A stretch of 64,000 nucleotides of DNA from Blastobasis lacticolella (lineage: Eukaryota; Arthropoda; Insecta; Lepidoptera; Blastobasidae), in the NCBI GenBank assembly GCA_905147135.1, contig LR990051.1:17947115-18011114 (forward strand). Direction: 5' to 3'. The notes beneath the pieces are model-generated. The model was not told the origin of the DNA and searched no databases. It saw only the letters and a program-made list of their open reading frames with translations. How positions within the stretch are numbered: position 1 is the stretch's first letter; every line of letters begins with the position of its first letter. The translations under genes were made by a program, and so were the position numbers. Below are positions 23,907 through 36,200 of the stretch, one piece after another.

Positions 23907-26900
23907 CTTACGAATTTTACTTGTGGTGGCTGCAGAAACGATACCTAAAGTTAATCCTCCATTAAATATATCACTGTCTTTTCCTGTATCAAACCGATTT
24001 TCGTACATTCAAAGAGGTTAATGCCATATAATATTTCCACTCTCCGAGACACCAAACGAAAATAACGATATAAATAGTTCGCGATCCAATGCAAGATACA
24101 AGGAAAAATGCAGTCCTGGGCCTTTGACCGAGACCGGACATCGGGATCGATGTTATTAATAAGTCCAGTTTAGTAACGAGTTAAGACGAAGCACCAACCA
24201 ATCTATACATTGTATAAAACATAAGCGCTTCCCGCCGTCTGTCCCTAGGTATCTATATACGCATAGATCGAGATCTATGCGTATATAGATACGACGACTT
24301 CGACGACTTAAGTGGTTCACCTGGTTAACATGCCGGTCGCCACGGTCCCGGGTTCATTCCCCAGCCGAGCAGAAATTGTAGTGACGAATTTTAATTTTTG
24401 TTGCGGGGCTGGGTGTAGTATGTTAAATAAGTATGTGTTTAAAATAGTTTATAAATAGTTTATCAGTTATCTAACATCCATAACACAACCTTTGCTTACT
24501 TTGGGGCTAGACGGCGCTGTGTGAATTTGTCCAAGCATATTTATATTTATCTTTTAAACTACGTAATGGATTTTAACAATAGATAGAGGTATTCGAGAGG
24601 AAGGTTTATAAGCAAGAAAAAAAGTTTAGGTAGAGGTAAAGTACGGGTACGCGAGCAACTGTTTACTCTAGCTTTACACCGCTTTGAAATGCAAATATTA
24701 ATGACTTCATCTTTAGCAACTTTAACTTTAAAAAGTCACCTATATTTGAGCAGTAGCAGGGTTTTCTCTGAAATTCAGCACTGAAGTTCAGCACTGACTT
24801 ATTGCTGACAACATAAAAAATAAAAAGCAGAAATAAAAAAAGTTGTACAACTTTTGGTCGGCGACTTGGCCTTAACCGCTTCGGTAACAAGTCCACGGGT
24901 CACGTAACCGCGTGGGCTGATGCCACCAGCCACAACTGGTTTCCCACCGCTTTAGAACGTTCAATGCAAAGTGGGCACCGTCTAAAATTTGCATTAGTTA
25001 CATTCGTTGGATACGTTGTGATCGATTTACCTCAGTGTTTTCTTCTTTTTCCGCGTACTGGGGCTATTTTTGCAAGTATTTCGTGTTTGGAATTTGAATT
25101 TATGATAAGTAGATTTTGTTTTGCATATCTGAATTGTTTCCGATAATCGCAAACGTTCTGCAGGGGACATTGGTTTTGTTCTTTTTAGTTTGACGTGAAA
25201 TTCGTTCGATGTGCAAATCTAATATTCAAAGAATTGTAAAACTAAATGGTGCTGAAGCAAATTCACCATTATTATACTTCTGCTCCTCCTCCATATCGTT
25301 ATTGTGTGTAATAAATGTTTTCTATTTCTATTTCTATATAATCTGGGTAGTAGGAGCGTCGGTGGCCAAGTCGGTGGTCATTTCGATGAGAGAAAACTTC
25401 GCGATGAACCATGATCTAATCTGGTCTTTTTCCCCTAGTAGCAGGTTCCGGAGATCAGATGGCAGTCGCTCCACTATAATTACATGATAGGCCAAATCCT
25501 GGATCATGGTCACGACGGACCATGATTAAGGCCAAGATTATTTTTTAAAATCTGAGTAGCCAAAACGTGGAACTTTTTGCCTGTGGCTCTGTTCCCCATT
25601 TAACTAAGCACTAAGAAGGGATTTCTGAAAATGAACACAGGGATCAAAGTTTACATATAAGAAAGGTCTCATAGCAATATCCACTCCCACTCAAATATCA
25701 ACATTTTGTTGTGTGTTGATGTTTTTAAAGGAACTTAAAACGCTTAGAGCCGTAACGGGTTGAATAGGTATTGCATTTGAAATAAATGGTAAAACATAAA
25801 AAATATGTCCATGCGGGAAGAACTAGTATTGTGTATTCACAATCAGGGTTAAATAATAACATCACCGTTAGAAGTATATGTAATAAATAGCACTAAAATG
25901 CAACTGATAGTAGTAAGGTAGGGTTCGATTTCCGGCCGGGCAGAAATAGAAATGATGAATTTTAATTTCTGTAACGGGTCCTGGATCCTGGGTGGTGTAT
26001 CATTATCACAGCCCATTGAAGTCCACTGCAGGACTTAGGGCCTCTCCCACGAAAGGGGATTATTGCCATAATCTCCACGCTTGGTAATCGGGTTGGAGAT
26101 CGCATTGTTATAAATACAAGAATGGAAAACGCTGCTGCCCATTTTCCAACCTACGAAGACTCTAGATTTTTTGCCGCGATAACATTAGTCGCCTTGTACG
26201 ACACCCGCTAGTGTAAGGGATTGGTGCTATTCTACTCTGCCGGAAACCAGCCGGCCAACGGTTGTATATATTTAAAGCATGTATTTAAAGAATATATATA
26301 ATAGTTTATCATATTTCTTGCATTCATAACTCAAGCTTTACTTACTATGGGCCAGATGGCGCTGTGTGTATTTATTTATGGTACCTATTTGCCAAAAATA
26401 ACATGTTGGGGTCCCGAAGTTGACTGTTATAATATGCTTGCTTGAAAGAGAGCTGATTTTTGAGCTTCTGAAACTATACCTAAACACATTACAAAGTTGC
26501 AAATGCACCTAGATCCGACTTCATTCATTCATTCAAGATTTGCTTATCCAACTACTAGTCTACTACCCGATTAATTTTTTTTTTTATATCGTACGGAAGG
26601 CAAACAGGCAACCGGGCCACCTGATTGAAAGTGGTCACCACTGCCTATAGACATTAGCAACACAGAGAGTATCGCCAATGCGTTGCCCACCTCTATAACA
26701 CGTTACTCCGGCAGCAAAAAGGCAAATGTCCCTCCACTGCCAAAGCCACGGTTCCTCAAATCCCCACCCCATGGAGAACTGGAAACGATTAATTGTTATA
26801 AAGATGTTGGAATTATCGAGGGATTTGATTTTCAGCACATTTTCCTGTGCGATACGGTCGTAAGTGTGTACGTATGTTCAGTATCAGGCAAGTATGCAAT

Positions 26901-27500
26901 TCCATAGCTCGTTCTTGGATACTACATACAAGGCCCTTACATCAGCTCAAAGCTCCAGGTAGTGAGATTCACACGTCCTTCTCGGTTCGCTGCGCTCCGA
27001 TGCTCAGGGACACACCACTTATAAGTTCGAGGAACATCTAAAATTGTTATGTGCTATCAAACAGTCAACTGCAGTGTTTGTCTAACAAGCTAATTAGTAA
27101 CTGGTAGTGATGATCTCGATGTTTTTGATTACGTTGGTATGGAACATATTACCAGACAGACTAAAGTGGTTTACGTTGAACTACCTGTAATCAGATTGCC
27201 TGTTATTTGTTTGCCATTTTGTGGAGGGAGCTGTTGACAATCCAATCTATCAATTACTATAATATGGCATTATACGAGAGCAGAAAAAGTGGCCCAAGTG
27301 CGTATGGCAAATTTGTAAACAAACCAAGTGCTTAAGGAATGTTTACTTCTTGTTAGAAGTAAGTAGTATTGTATCGTTTATAATTGTGTTTTTCCTTAAT
27401 GTTTTATTGTGTACAATAAAGAGTTAAATAAATAATAAATAACCAGAGTTCTGACCAATGTTTTCTAAGAATGTTCACTAGAACTGTTTCAACACTATCC
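23907..27500 (+). repeat. Tandem array unit III
   Basis: It is nearly identical to unit II up to about 26460. I noticed only scattered differences there, such as 'ctctagttttttt' against 'ctctagatttttt' near 26163. It then diverges more in the LINE-derived last kilobase. The right edge at 27500 ('aacactatcc') is the same edge that starts the array at 18041, so the units are exact tandem duplicates. Confidence 0.85.
24249..24292. repeat. Perfect 21-bp inverted repeat, unit III
   Basis: This is the copy of the 20613-20656 hairpin, exactly 3636 bp downstream. Confidence 0.9.
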
Positions 27501-29980
27501 CGTGAGTAAAATTTGTAGCATAGTCCAAGTCTAGCCACTTGAAAACTTGCATTCAAACATCACATCAATAACATTTGGTTTATTTTGAAATTTGCGCTTT
27601 TAGGCCGTTTTTTCTGCCGCTGAGTGTAATACACGTATCTACTTCTACTCAAAAGATATGTCGCTGTGTGTTTACTGCTTTCATGCCCCCGCCTTTAGAC
27701 AATTATGAGATATGTAGACATATAATAGGACCACGGTAAGTCCGAATCAACTGAAAGTAGTACAAATTAAAAAGTGTGGATATGGCAATAATCTGTCCTT
27801 GTCATTCCTTCTGTAAACATTCAGTTATTTGGTCACGATTAGCTTGAACTTTTATCTAAATTACTAATCATGGTGAAAAATCTTTCGCACTTCCTTAATA
27901 ATAGTTTTGCCCGTTATTTAATAATATTTTTCTTAACTTACGAAAATAAACAGTCCTACAGAAATCAATTTGTTTGTTATGACTTTTATGAATGACGGTT
28001 AAAAAACTTGGCATAAGTTGCCATACAGAGGTTTTTATCTTAATATGCGGTTCGGACTTAGCTTGGTCTTATATAGACATAATTTTATTAGTAAAACATG
28101 TTTACATGTCATTATTTGTTGTAACCTGGGTACGATAATCCATAGGTTATATACATTATTTAATGAAATTTCGATTTGATGCCTTAGATTGCAAATGTTC
28201 TGAACGATGGTGGCCACTATCCATTAGGGACCATCCATCCGTGTACCTCACTAGGCAATAACAAAAAAAAAATTTTTTTTAATAAATGCCCATCTTTGTT
28301 TCTTTCCAAAACTATTATATATTTAAAATGTAAGGATTTAAGAAACAGTTTGCATTGATAGTATAGGACCGTAGGTAATTCAGATGTGGGACGCGGTGAA
28401 TTCAGTACAAACCCGCTGTACTATTCATTGCCGGTTGTACCCACTGGGTAGTTTATCTGGCCATAGTCTTGCCCTTCTCGCCGGTCCAGCAGGTCTCCAA
28501 TACTAAGCCACCGGTCTTCGTATAAACACAAAAGTATTCCACCTCTTTGTACAACAAAGAGTCAATACATGTATAATTAAGTCGCTGGAAACCTGTCTAT
28601 GGCCTGTAGTATAATTTTTTTTTCTCTATGCCTATATCGAAAATTACTAGTGTAGTCTATGGACGTTGGTGTTAAAAAACAAAAAAAAATCAAAATGACT
28701 TATTTGTCAGTTTTTTACAAATATTTACTTGAGTATATGCATGAGATTTATAGAACCGATAATGGCAAAATCTATTTAATTTAGCTAAACCTACTTTTGA
28801 AAAGAAGAAAAGCTTGTGCATAAGTTTTTTTTACGTCGAATTACTTTTATGGATATTTAACTTATTTAACAGCCTGGATTTGCCCGGTAAATTATAATGT
28901 TTTTGTAATATGAATTTGGGTTTCCCGTTTCTCCCTGAGTCTAACTAAGTACAACTGAACCAGCCTATATGACGACTTTACCGATATTAGGTTTCTGCCA
29001 AGTCTGAAAGGTCCAATTGCAGAGCTTGGTGCCAAGTCCTTAACGATTCTAGACCTTGCAACAAAGATTGTATTGCCGTGTTCCGGTTTGAAGGATAAAG
29101 TATCCAGAATCCCCCGTAGAGTCAAGTCACTACAGCGATTCTGTTTCTTTCTGACAGTGGCACAGTTATCGCTTTCCTGACGGATTTCCTCATGAAAGAT
29201 GAGCTATTGGGCATCATCATCTTTATCAAAAATCCGTGAAAAATACAGTTGAACTTGATCTTGTCTGGACGCATTTTTGGAGAATACTCCACAGTAGGTA
29301 GGCATTAAAAACACAAAGTATAAGAGGCTGCCCGTTACTGGTCAATAGAATCAGAGCTTGGTAAACCTCTAATACATAATATAGTCGATAACCGTAACTC
29401 AAATGCCACGCAAAGACTGTATTCCTCACTTTACTGGACAACACGACTTTTGTCTTAAGGCGAGGCCTGTTCACAAATAAAGACTAAACTTCATCGCATT
29501 GCGGTGTCGCAAACGTCCTTTGCAGTATACATTTTGGTTTGTTATTCAAAATCTATTCCCAAGTCCAAAAAGTTATGTTACCTATATAAATTATGTATAC
29601 TTTTATTTATGTTAAAGATCCTAAGAAAATCAAAGCGATCATATCTAATTTCTAAGCGTTCGGTTAGAAGATGTAACGAATAATATTTTAAACTGTGTTT
29701 ATCTTTGAGAATCTGTAATTGGCTTTCTGATACTTAAGTTTACTTCTAATCCATGTTACAACCGCTGTTGATTTTCCTAAGAATAAATAAATAAATAAAA
29801 TAAAAGTTGTCCGCATTAAATTTTTAACGTTTTTTAAAACTGTATTCGGCGACACTTTTAGTTTAGTTCCTTAGCTCTATAGGTATTTTTTTGGTTGGGA
29901 TTATAGTCTGCAATACCAATCTGGACATTAAACCGGAGACGAAATGGACAACGCGCCTGCGTTTCTACATTTTTGTTGAA
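27501..29980. other. Intergenic DNA upstream of ACE gene 1
   Basis: Most of it is AT-rich and unassigned. Between 28892 and 29474 the composition is more balanced and two - strand ORFs (77 and 82 codons) lie close together, separated by stops. They could be remnants of a decayed gene or an unknown transposon. I recognise no domain. The noncoding first exon of ACE gene 1 could also lie here. Confidence 0.35.
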
Positions 29981-29982
29981 TT

Positions 29983-30058
29983 GTAGATGTTATGGGCGAC
30001 AGTTACCACTTACCATCAGGTGGACTGTCTGCTCGTTTGTCACTGAGTAGAATAAAAT
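29983..30058 (+). repeat. LINE-tail fragment abutting ACE gene 1 exon 1
   Basis: 'ttatgggcgacagttaccac' through 'gtagaataaaataaa' is a tail of the same family as 2692-2765. It ends 18 bp before the first base of the start-codon exon, so the polypyrimidine tract and AG follow directly after a transposon tail. Confidence 0.7.
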
Positions 30059-30076
30059 AAATCTTCTTTCCAGACC

Positions 30077-30295
30077 ATGCTGAAAATCGGTGGCGGCGCC
30101 GTTCTGATCGCGGCGATCATTGCTGTGTTCGTGGTGGCCACCCAGGGCCGGGATCCAGACCTGGAAGCGCTGGAACACGAGGGCAAGGAGTACATCAAGC
30201 AGCTGGACATAGCAGCTGGTATTAGGAAGAATAGGGCCAGCCTCGCCGAGTGGGCGTACACGTCTAATATTACTAAGGAGAATGAGGAGAAAAAG
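30077..30295 (+). CDS. Ance: ACE gene 1 exon 1 (signal peptide)
   Basis: Residues 1-73. The ATG sits 3 bp after an acceptor (ttctttccag|acc), with ACC before it. That favours this start and implies an untranslated exon upstream. A hydrophobic run (residues 8-21) precedes a likely cleavage near ATQG. N-glycosylation sequon NIT at residue 64. The donor is AAAAAG|gtatgt, phase 0. Confidence 0.92.
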
Positions 30296-33200
30296 GTATG
30301 TGTATTTGAATTTTAATTCTAATTTAGTTGCCTTGTCTTGCCTTGAGCAAATAAATATTCTATTCTATTTTTGAATCACGCTATCTTTTGATGTAGACCA
30401 CATTAAAATTCGTTGCCTAGTTTAATGCGTTGTTATAAGCTTAAATAGATACAGAGGGACCGAACAGCGGGAAACGACTTTGTTTTATACTATCCATAGA
30501 TATATATTCATATTCATATTCATTTATTTATAGTAAAATATTTTACATCGTCATACAAATATACATCAAGTAATAACTATTAATGTTAAACGGTTATAAG
30601 ATCAATTATTCATAACAAAATAATCAATGTCGATATAAATAAAATAAAATAATTCATAAATAGCATCTACTACGTAAGTAGATTAAATAAAATCAATCAA
30701 TGTATACCGTCACGGGTTGCTAGCCGGTTTCCAAGACCTTAATCAGTCTCAGGGTCCTCAGCGGAAGACCTCGGTCAACCTCGCTTCGCCAACGATATAA
30801 GGAGCCACACCTAACGAGTGGCGGGCTCGTTGCGGTAGATGGAGTAGTCACTTATCTAGTTATCGGCATCGAAGTGCGTTGCTTAACTTTTGTTATCGAT
30901 CTCCCAAGCACGCTGCCACTAGACCGGGGCCGCTTTTTTGTATTTATCATTCTCAGCAATTCTAAATATCTTTATGGAAACAATTTTGTTTGCAATTACA
31001 ACATGTACCTACAACGTTAGAAGCCATCAATGAGTTTGCTGTTATCCATGATGATATTTGACATCTATCTATTTTTTTATTTTAAGTATACATACATATA
31101 CAAAAATAACAAGGAACTACTAATAGCTCCGTCTAATCGTACGATACACCTCAGAGCGAAACCAGCAAGAGATCTTTCCTCATCTCAAATTTGTGTTTCA
31201 TCCTCAACAACATCTTCAATTCATGCACTCCAGCGGATAATAACGAGCTTAATTACTCTTTCAGATACAAATCCAGTTAGAGCTGTCGAAGCAAGAGAAG
31301 CAGGCGTGGGAGGAAACGAAGATGTTCCACTGGCAGGACTTCCAGGACTTCTCGTTACGGAGGATGTTCAAGAAATATTCGGAGCTGGGAGCTTCAGCGC
31401 TGCCAGACGATAAATACAAGTTGCTCATGAAGTCAGTGTCGGATATGGAGTCGAACTATGCGACGTCGAAGATATGCGCCTACAAGAACCCCAGCAAATG
31501 TGACCTAGCTTTGGAACCTGGTAAGGACGTATTGTTACACTAGTTTTTGTCAAATCAATATCGCAAATAACGGGTCGGGAGAATCCCGTTGGATTTGCGA
31601 CCTGATAGTAATGTCGTTACAGTTGGAGATCTGTATCACTCCGTTCCGTTCACGTCGCTAGCATGATATGCTTCTGCAAGAGTGTTTGTAAGTCAAGTAA
31701 AGGAGGACCAGGTCTGATTCAGGTTTTTCATTGGTTCTGTTATCTGTACTTCAATTAAGAGTAATCAATTCTAATTGATGGCAGGGGTTACAACCAAAGA
31801 ACTGGTGCGCTCAGGATACTCAGTCTCAGACATGAGAGTTGTTGAATATAGATAACACCATATCTCGACCCCTTCAGACATGCTTGGAGATCTGTATTCG
31901 ATAACTAAAAATAGACTGTAGCGAGAAAAACATAAATAACGATAACAAAAGGTGGTAGTGTTAATACTTTTACTTAACAATAATTTCTTTTGATACCATC
32001 TTTTGCCCGCGACTTAGTCCGCGTGAAATTATCTTATTATATTCCAGGTCTGTTCCCACGGGAACCACTTTGAAATTCGCGATAAATTATAGCCAATGTG
32101 CTATGCTGGGCTATAACCTACATTACTGCCGAAATTCATCATAAGTCTTTTCAGTACTTTTTGCGTGAAAAAGTAATGAACATTACAGCAACATCCTTAC
32201 AAACTTTAAATTTTTTAAATTTGGTAGGATGAATGGTTTGAAAGCTCTCTTTGTATAATGATTTCATAGGCTGGCCATTGTCTAGAAACGAGCGATGGAA
32301 AATATTTACATTACAATTATGTTTTCCTCGATTCCAGACCTTACGGAGATCTTCGCTACGAGCCAGGATCCTGAGGAACTGAAGCATTATTGGCTGGAAT
32401 GGCACAGAGCGGCTGGGTCCCGTGCCAAAGAGAACTTCACGACATACGTGCAGATCGACAACGAAGCAGCAAAATTAAACAGTAAGGTTCTATTTTTAAT
32501 ACTCAGACTATAAATACTGATAATTAAGACGTCATGTCTTGTTATTATTTGTCGTATCGATTCTTTTCAAGTATGTGTATTTGGGGTTTACTAAAGATTA
32601 TGGTCACACTAATGGCTTTACCCAAATTTTTTACCTTAATCTTAGCTATCAGTAACGATATCATCATCAGAATTCGATTCATCGTGTTCGTGTCATCATC
32701 ATATCAGCCGAAAGACGCCCACTGCTGGGCATAGGCCTCCCCCAGAGATCTCCACAAAGACTGATCTTGTGCCTTCCGCATCCAGCTGGTACTTGCGATC
32801 CAGGTACACTGCGTCTTCCAGTACGTGGTCGCGTAACCCTGTACAATTTATCCAAAATAAAATTTTGTATTTGTAAATACAAATAACCTAACCGGCACTA
32901 TCGGAAGGGAAAGCCCTCGACATAGTCAAATATTTCCTAACTGAACTTATTTAAATGAAACAAAGCTAAGAAATATCCAATAAAATATATCGAAATCGGT
33001 CCTACTGTTTGGAAACTACGATGCGTAATGCCAGAGACGGACACACAAATACACCGTGATTCACTTCAAACTTATAATATAGTCTTATTGTGTGAGAGGT
33101 TAAAAGTATAATTAACACAGCACATTATGAAGTGGCCGTGTGGTATCTGGCAGAGTAGAATAGCACCAACCCCTTACACTCGTGGGTGTCGTACAAGGCG

Positions 33201-36200
33201 ACTAATGTTTTCTAGGCAAAAGATCTAAGAGACACCGTAGGTATGAAAATGGGCAGCAGCGTTTTCCAAATGTTATATTTGTAACATTGCGATCTCCATC
33301 CCGCCTGCCAACGTGGAGATTATGGCATTAATCTCCCTTTTCGTGGGAGTGGCCCTGACTCCTGCAGTGAATTGTTATGGGCTGTGATGATGATGACATT
33401 ATGAAGCTCACTTATTTGTCCCAGTGGTGTAGGCCTTGATTCTGTTTAGGCCTCGCACAAGTCCCAAAATCTCGATACATTTCGTTGAAGAATCAACTTT
33501 ATTGATCTGATCAGTAAACATTTTTCTGCGTCATCCTCTTTAAGTTGGTTTTCTAGTTACGCGCATTATCGTACATTTAAAATTCAAATACGTTTTAAAA
33601 AGCGATAAGAATTTACTTTCATCTGTGAAGGAAACCACATCACTAAATAAAGCTTATTAAAACTGGTTTAATAACTGACGAAACTAATAATTTCAGACTA
33701 CAAAGACGTGGCGGAGTGGTGGCAATCAGAGTACGAAGTCACAGACTTTGAGGAGCAGCTGGCTAAAATTTGGCGTGATGTGAAACCGCTGTATGAGCAG
33801 CTACATGCCTATGTCAGGAAACGCCTGCGGGACAAGTATGGCGACCAAGTAGTCTCGGCTAAGGGGCCGATACCTGCGCATTTGTTAGGTAAGAATCTAA
33901 GTATCTCTAGAACCTTGCAGAATGTTTATCTTAGAAACATTTCTTTCGTGCCCATGAATCGATCTGTACTTATCTGGTCAAACATTGGTGATGACGTGCT
34001 AAAATTTTATCGGGAGGTATTACCTAGGGAGGCACACGGTCAGGCGGTCCACCTGATGGAAAACGGCCACCGTCGACCAGGACATCTGCAACTTAAAGAA
34101 AGCGAAAAAAACAATTGCTAAAATATAGTCCAAACTGTATACTAATCAGTGACAAACGAGCAGACAGCCTGCCTGGTGGACAGCGGTGTCTGTCTCCCAT
34201 AACATCTATGATTAATGCAGTGTAACAAAATGCAGAACCGAAAGTGCATTGTCGCTGTGAGGACTATGATGAAATGTCTCATGCCTGTAATTGCGCTACC
34301 CTATAATTTATTGTAGAGTGTAACAATAGTTTTGTAGGAACTTGACGTGCAACTAATTAGGCAATAAAACAATACTAATTAGGTTTTTTGCGAGTTTGAA
34401 CTTCAATTTATAGATACGATGGTTGCTACGATACTAAATAACGAAGTAAAAAGAAAAAAAACTACGTAATATGTGACTACAACACCATATTACTTTCAAG
34501 TTTTCAAGTAATTTTCTCCTTTGTCCCCAAATAATTTGATACACGACGTGTTTTAGGTAACATGTGGGCTCAGACTTGGAACAATATTGAATCTTTCACA
34601 CGCCCGTACCCCGATAAGAAGGACATTGATATCACGCAGTCGATGCGGGAACAGAACTACACGGCCATTAAGATGTTCCAGATGTCCGATGAATTCTTCA
34701 GGTCTTTGAATCTTACCGCCATGCCTGATTTGTTTTGGAAGAACTCGATTATTGAAAAGCCTACCGATAGAGATATTGTTTGCCACGCATCCGCATGGGA
34801 CTTCTCTGATGGTGAAGACTTCAGGTAAAATAAATTCACTCTCAGTATTATAGTATCCTCTCTTTATCTCTCAGAATTATTATTCTCAGACATAGGCTCC
34901 AGACAATAGGCAGGCCCTGCTGCTTGCAGAACCGATGGCCGAAGGGATGAAAAGGTTCTCGAGTAGCGACTACTTACCGGCAATTGCAGCATGAAACGGC
35001 TCCCGCGACATGGACGGGCGACCTCGTAAAGGTCAAAGGGAGCCGATGACAATCAATCGAATTCAAGAATCTGTCCAATCCTGGAAACTCACGAGAAGCG
35101 AATCTGCTCCAATTTCAACTCTGTCCAATCCAGAATTTGTTGACCCAGAATCTACACCGAAAAAAGGTGCAGGAGGCACGAAGTCGATTGGTGTGGATGG
35201 CTTGGGGGAGGCCAATGTTCAGCACGGACGTTCTATGGCTGAGAGGCTTGGGGGAGGCCAATGTTCAGCACGGACGGAGATAGAATTTATCTCAGTCGTA
35301 GGACTGATGATGATGATTATTATTAGAGTGAATATTTCTTTATGATTCAGTAAGATAATCAATGGTTGATGAGTTGTTTTTGCTTTCTCAGAGTTTCTGA
35401 TTGTTTTGTTGTCTCGTTTCAAAGTTATATCGACAATATTGAGGAAAAATATGTTTGATTGTTGCTTTTTTTTTCAATTGAACTAGTAAACTTTGCTGTG
35501 AATATGAGTGGGTATGAATTTGGTGTATTGTTTTTGCGACTATCCCATAAAATCTATTCCAAATTTCTGTCTAACATGTCTGGCTTAAATTTTAAAGGAT
35601 CAAACAGTGCACAACAATTGATTATGAGTATTTTCAAACGACACATCACGAAATGGGGCACGTACAGTACTTCCTACAGTACAAACACCAACCTGTCATA
35701 TTCAGAGATGGAGCGAATCCAGGTAAATTATTTTGTACTCTAACATGTTTGTTTAAAGGATCAAAATGTGTACGGTGGTGAACAAGGAACATTTCCGAAC
35801 GGTACACCATGAAATGGGCCATGTCCAATATTACTTGCAGTACAAGCATCTGCCTGTTGTTTTCCGCGAGGGTGCTAATCCAGGTGAAGTTTTTTGTCGC
35901 TCAGACTAGCTATGTTGCTTCGTACATCGATTTTAAACAATATCATCATCATTAGCATTAACATCATGTAATATGATATCGATATGACTAACTGTGAGAT
36001 ATTGCATCATACTATATTATGTGTAATACATTTTTATGCAGATAAACTATTCATTCATTTTCTACAAGACTTTCGATCCAAAAAACTGGAAACGTTTCAG
36101 AATTTTGTTTCATACTTTGAAGTTGCTTTTTTGTTGTTAAATTGTCTTGACACGTGTTCTTAAATGTCGTTTAAATTGTTCATTGTAACCTATTTTATTT

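Noticed and set aside
18041..27500. CRISPR array or gene cluster
   Set aside because: The repeat unit is kilobases long, eukaryotic and without spacer structure. Its ORFs are short and carry no domain.
31030..31413. A 127-codon + ORF around ACE gene 1 exon 2
   Set aside because: It reads exon 2 in another frame; the M2 frame with splice sites is clearly the coding one.
35459..35743. A 94-codon + ORF overlapping exon 6a
   Set aside because: It reads exon 6a in the wrong frame and has no domain. The M2 zinc-site frame with matching splice phases explains this DNA.
35598..35883. Exons 6a and 6b used in series as two normal exons
   Set aside because: The 6a exit phase (1) does not fit the 6b entry phase (2), so the frame breaks; the spacer is 36 bp; and a second zinc helix has no place in the M2 fold.
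35759..35883. Exon 6b as a dead relic
   Set aside because: It has no stop, keeps all catalytic residues and both splice sites, and most changes are conservative. Decay would not leave this pattern.
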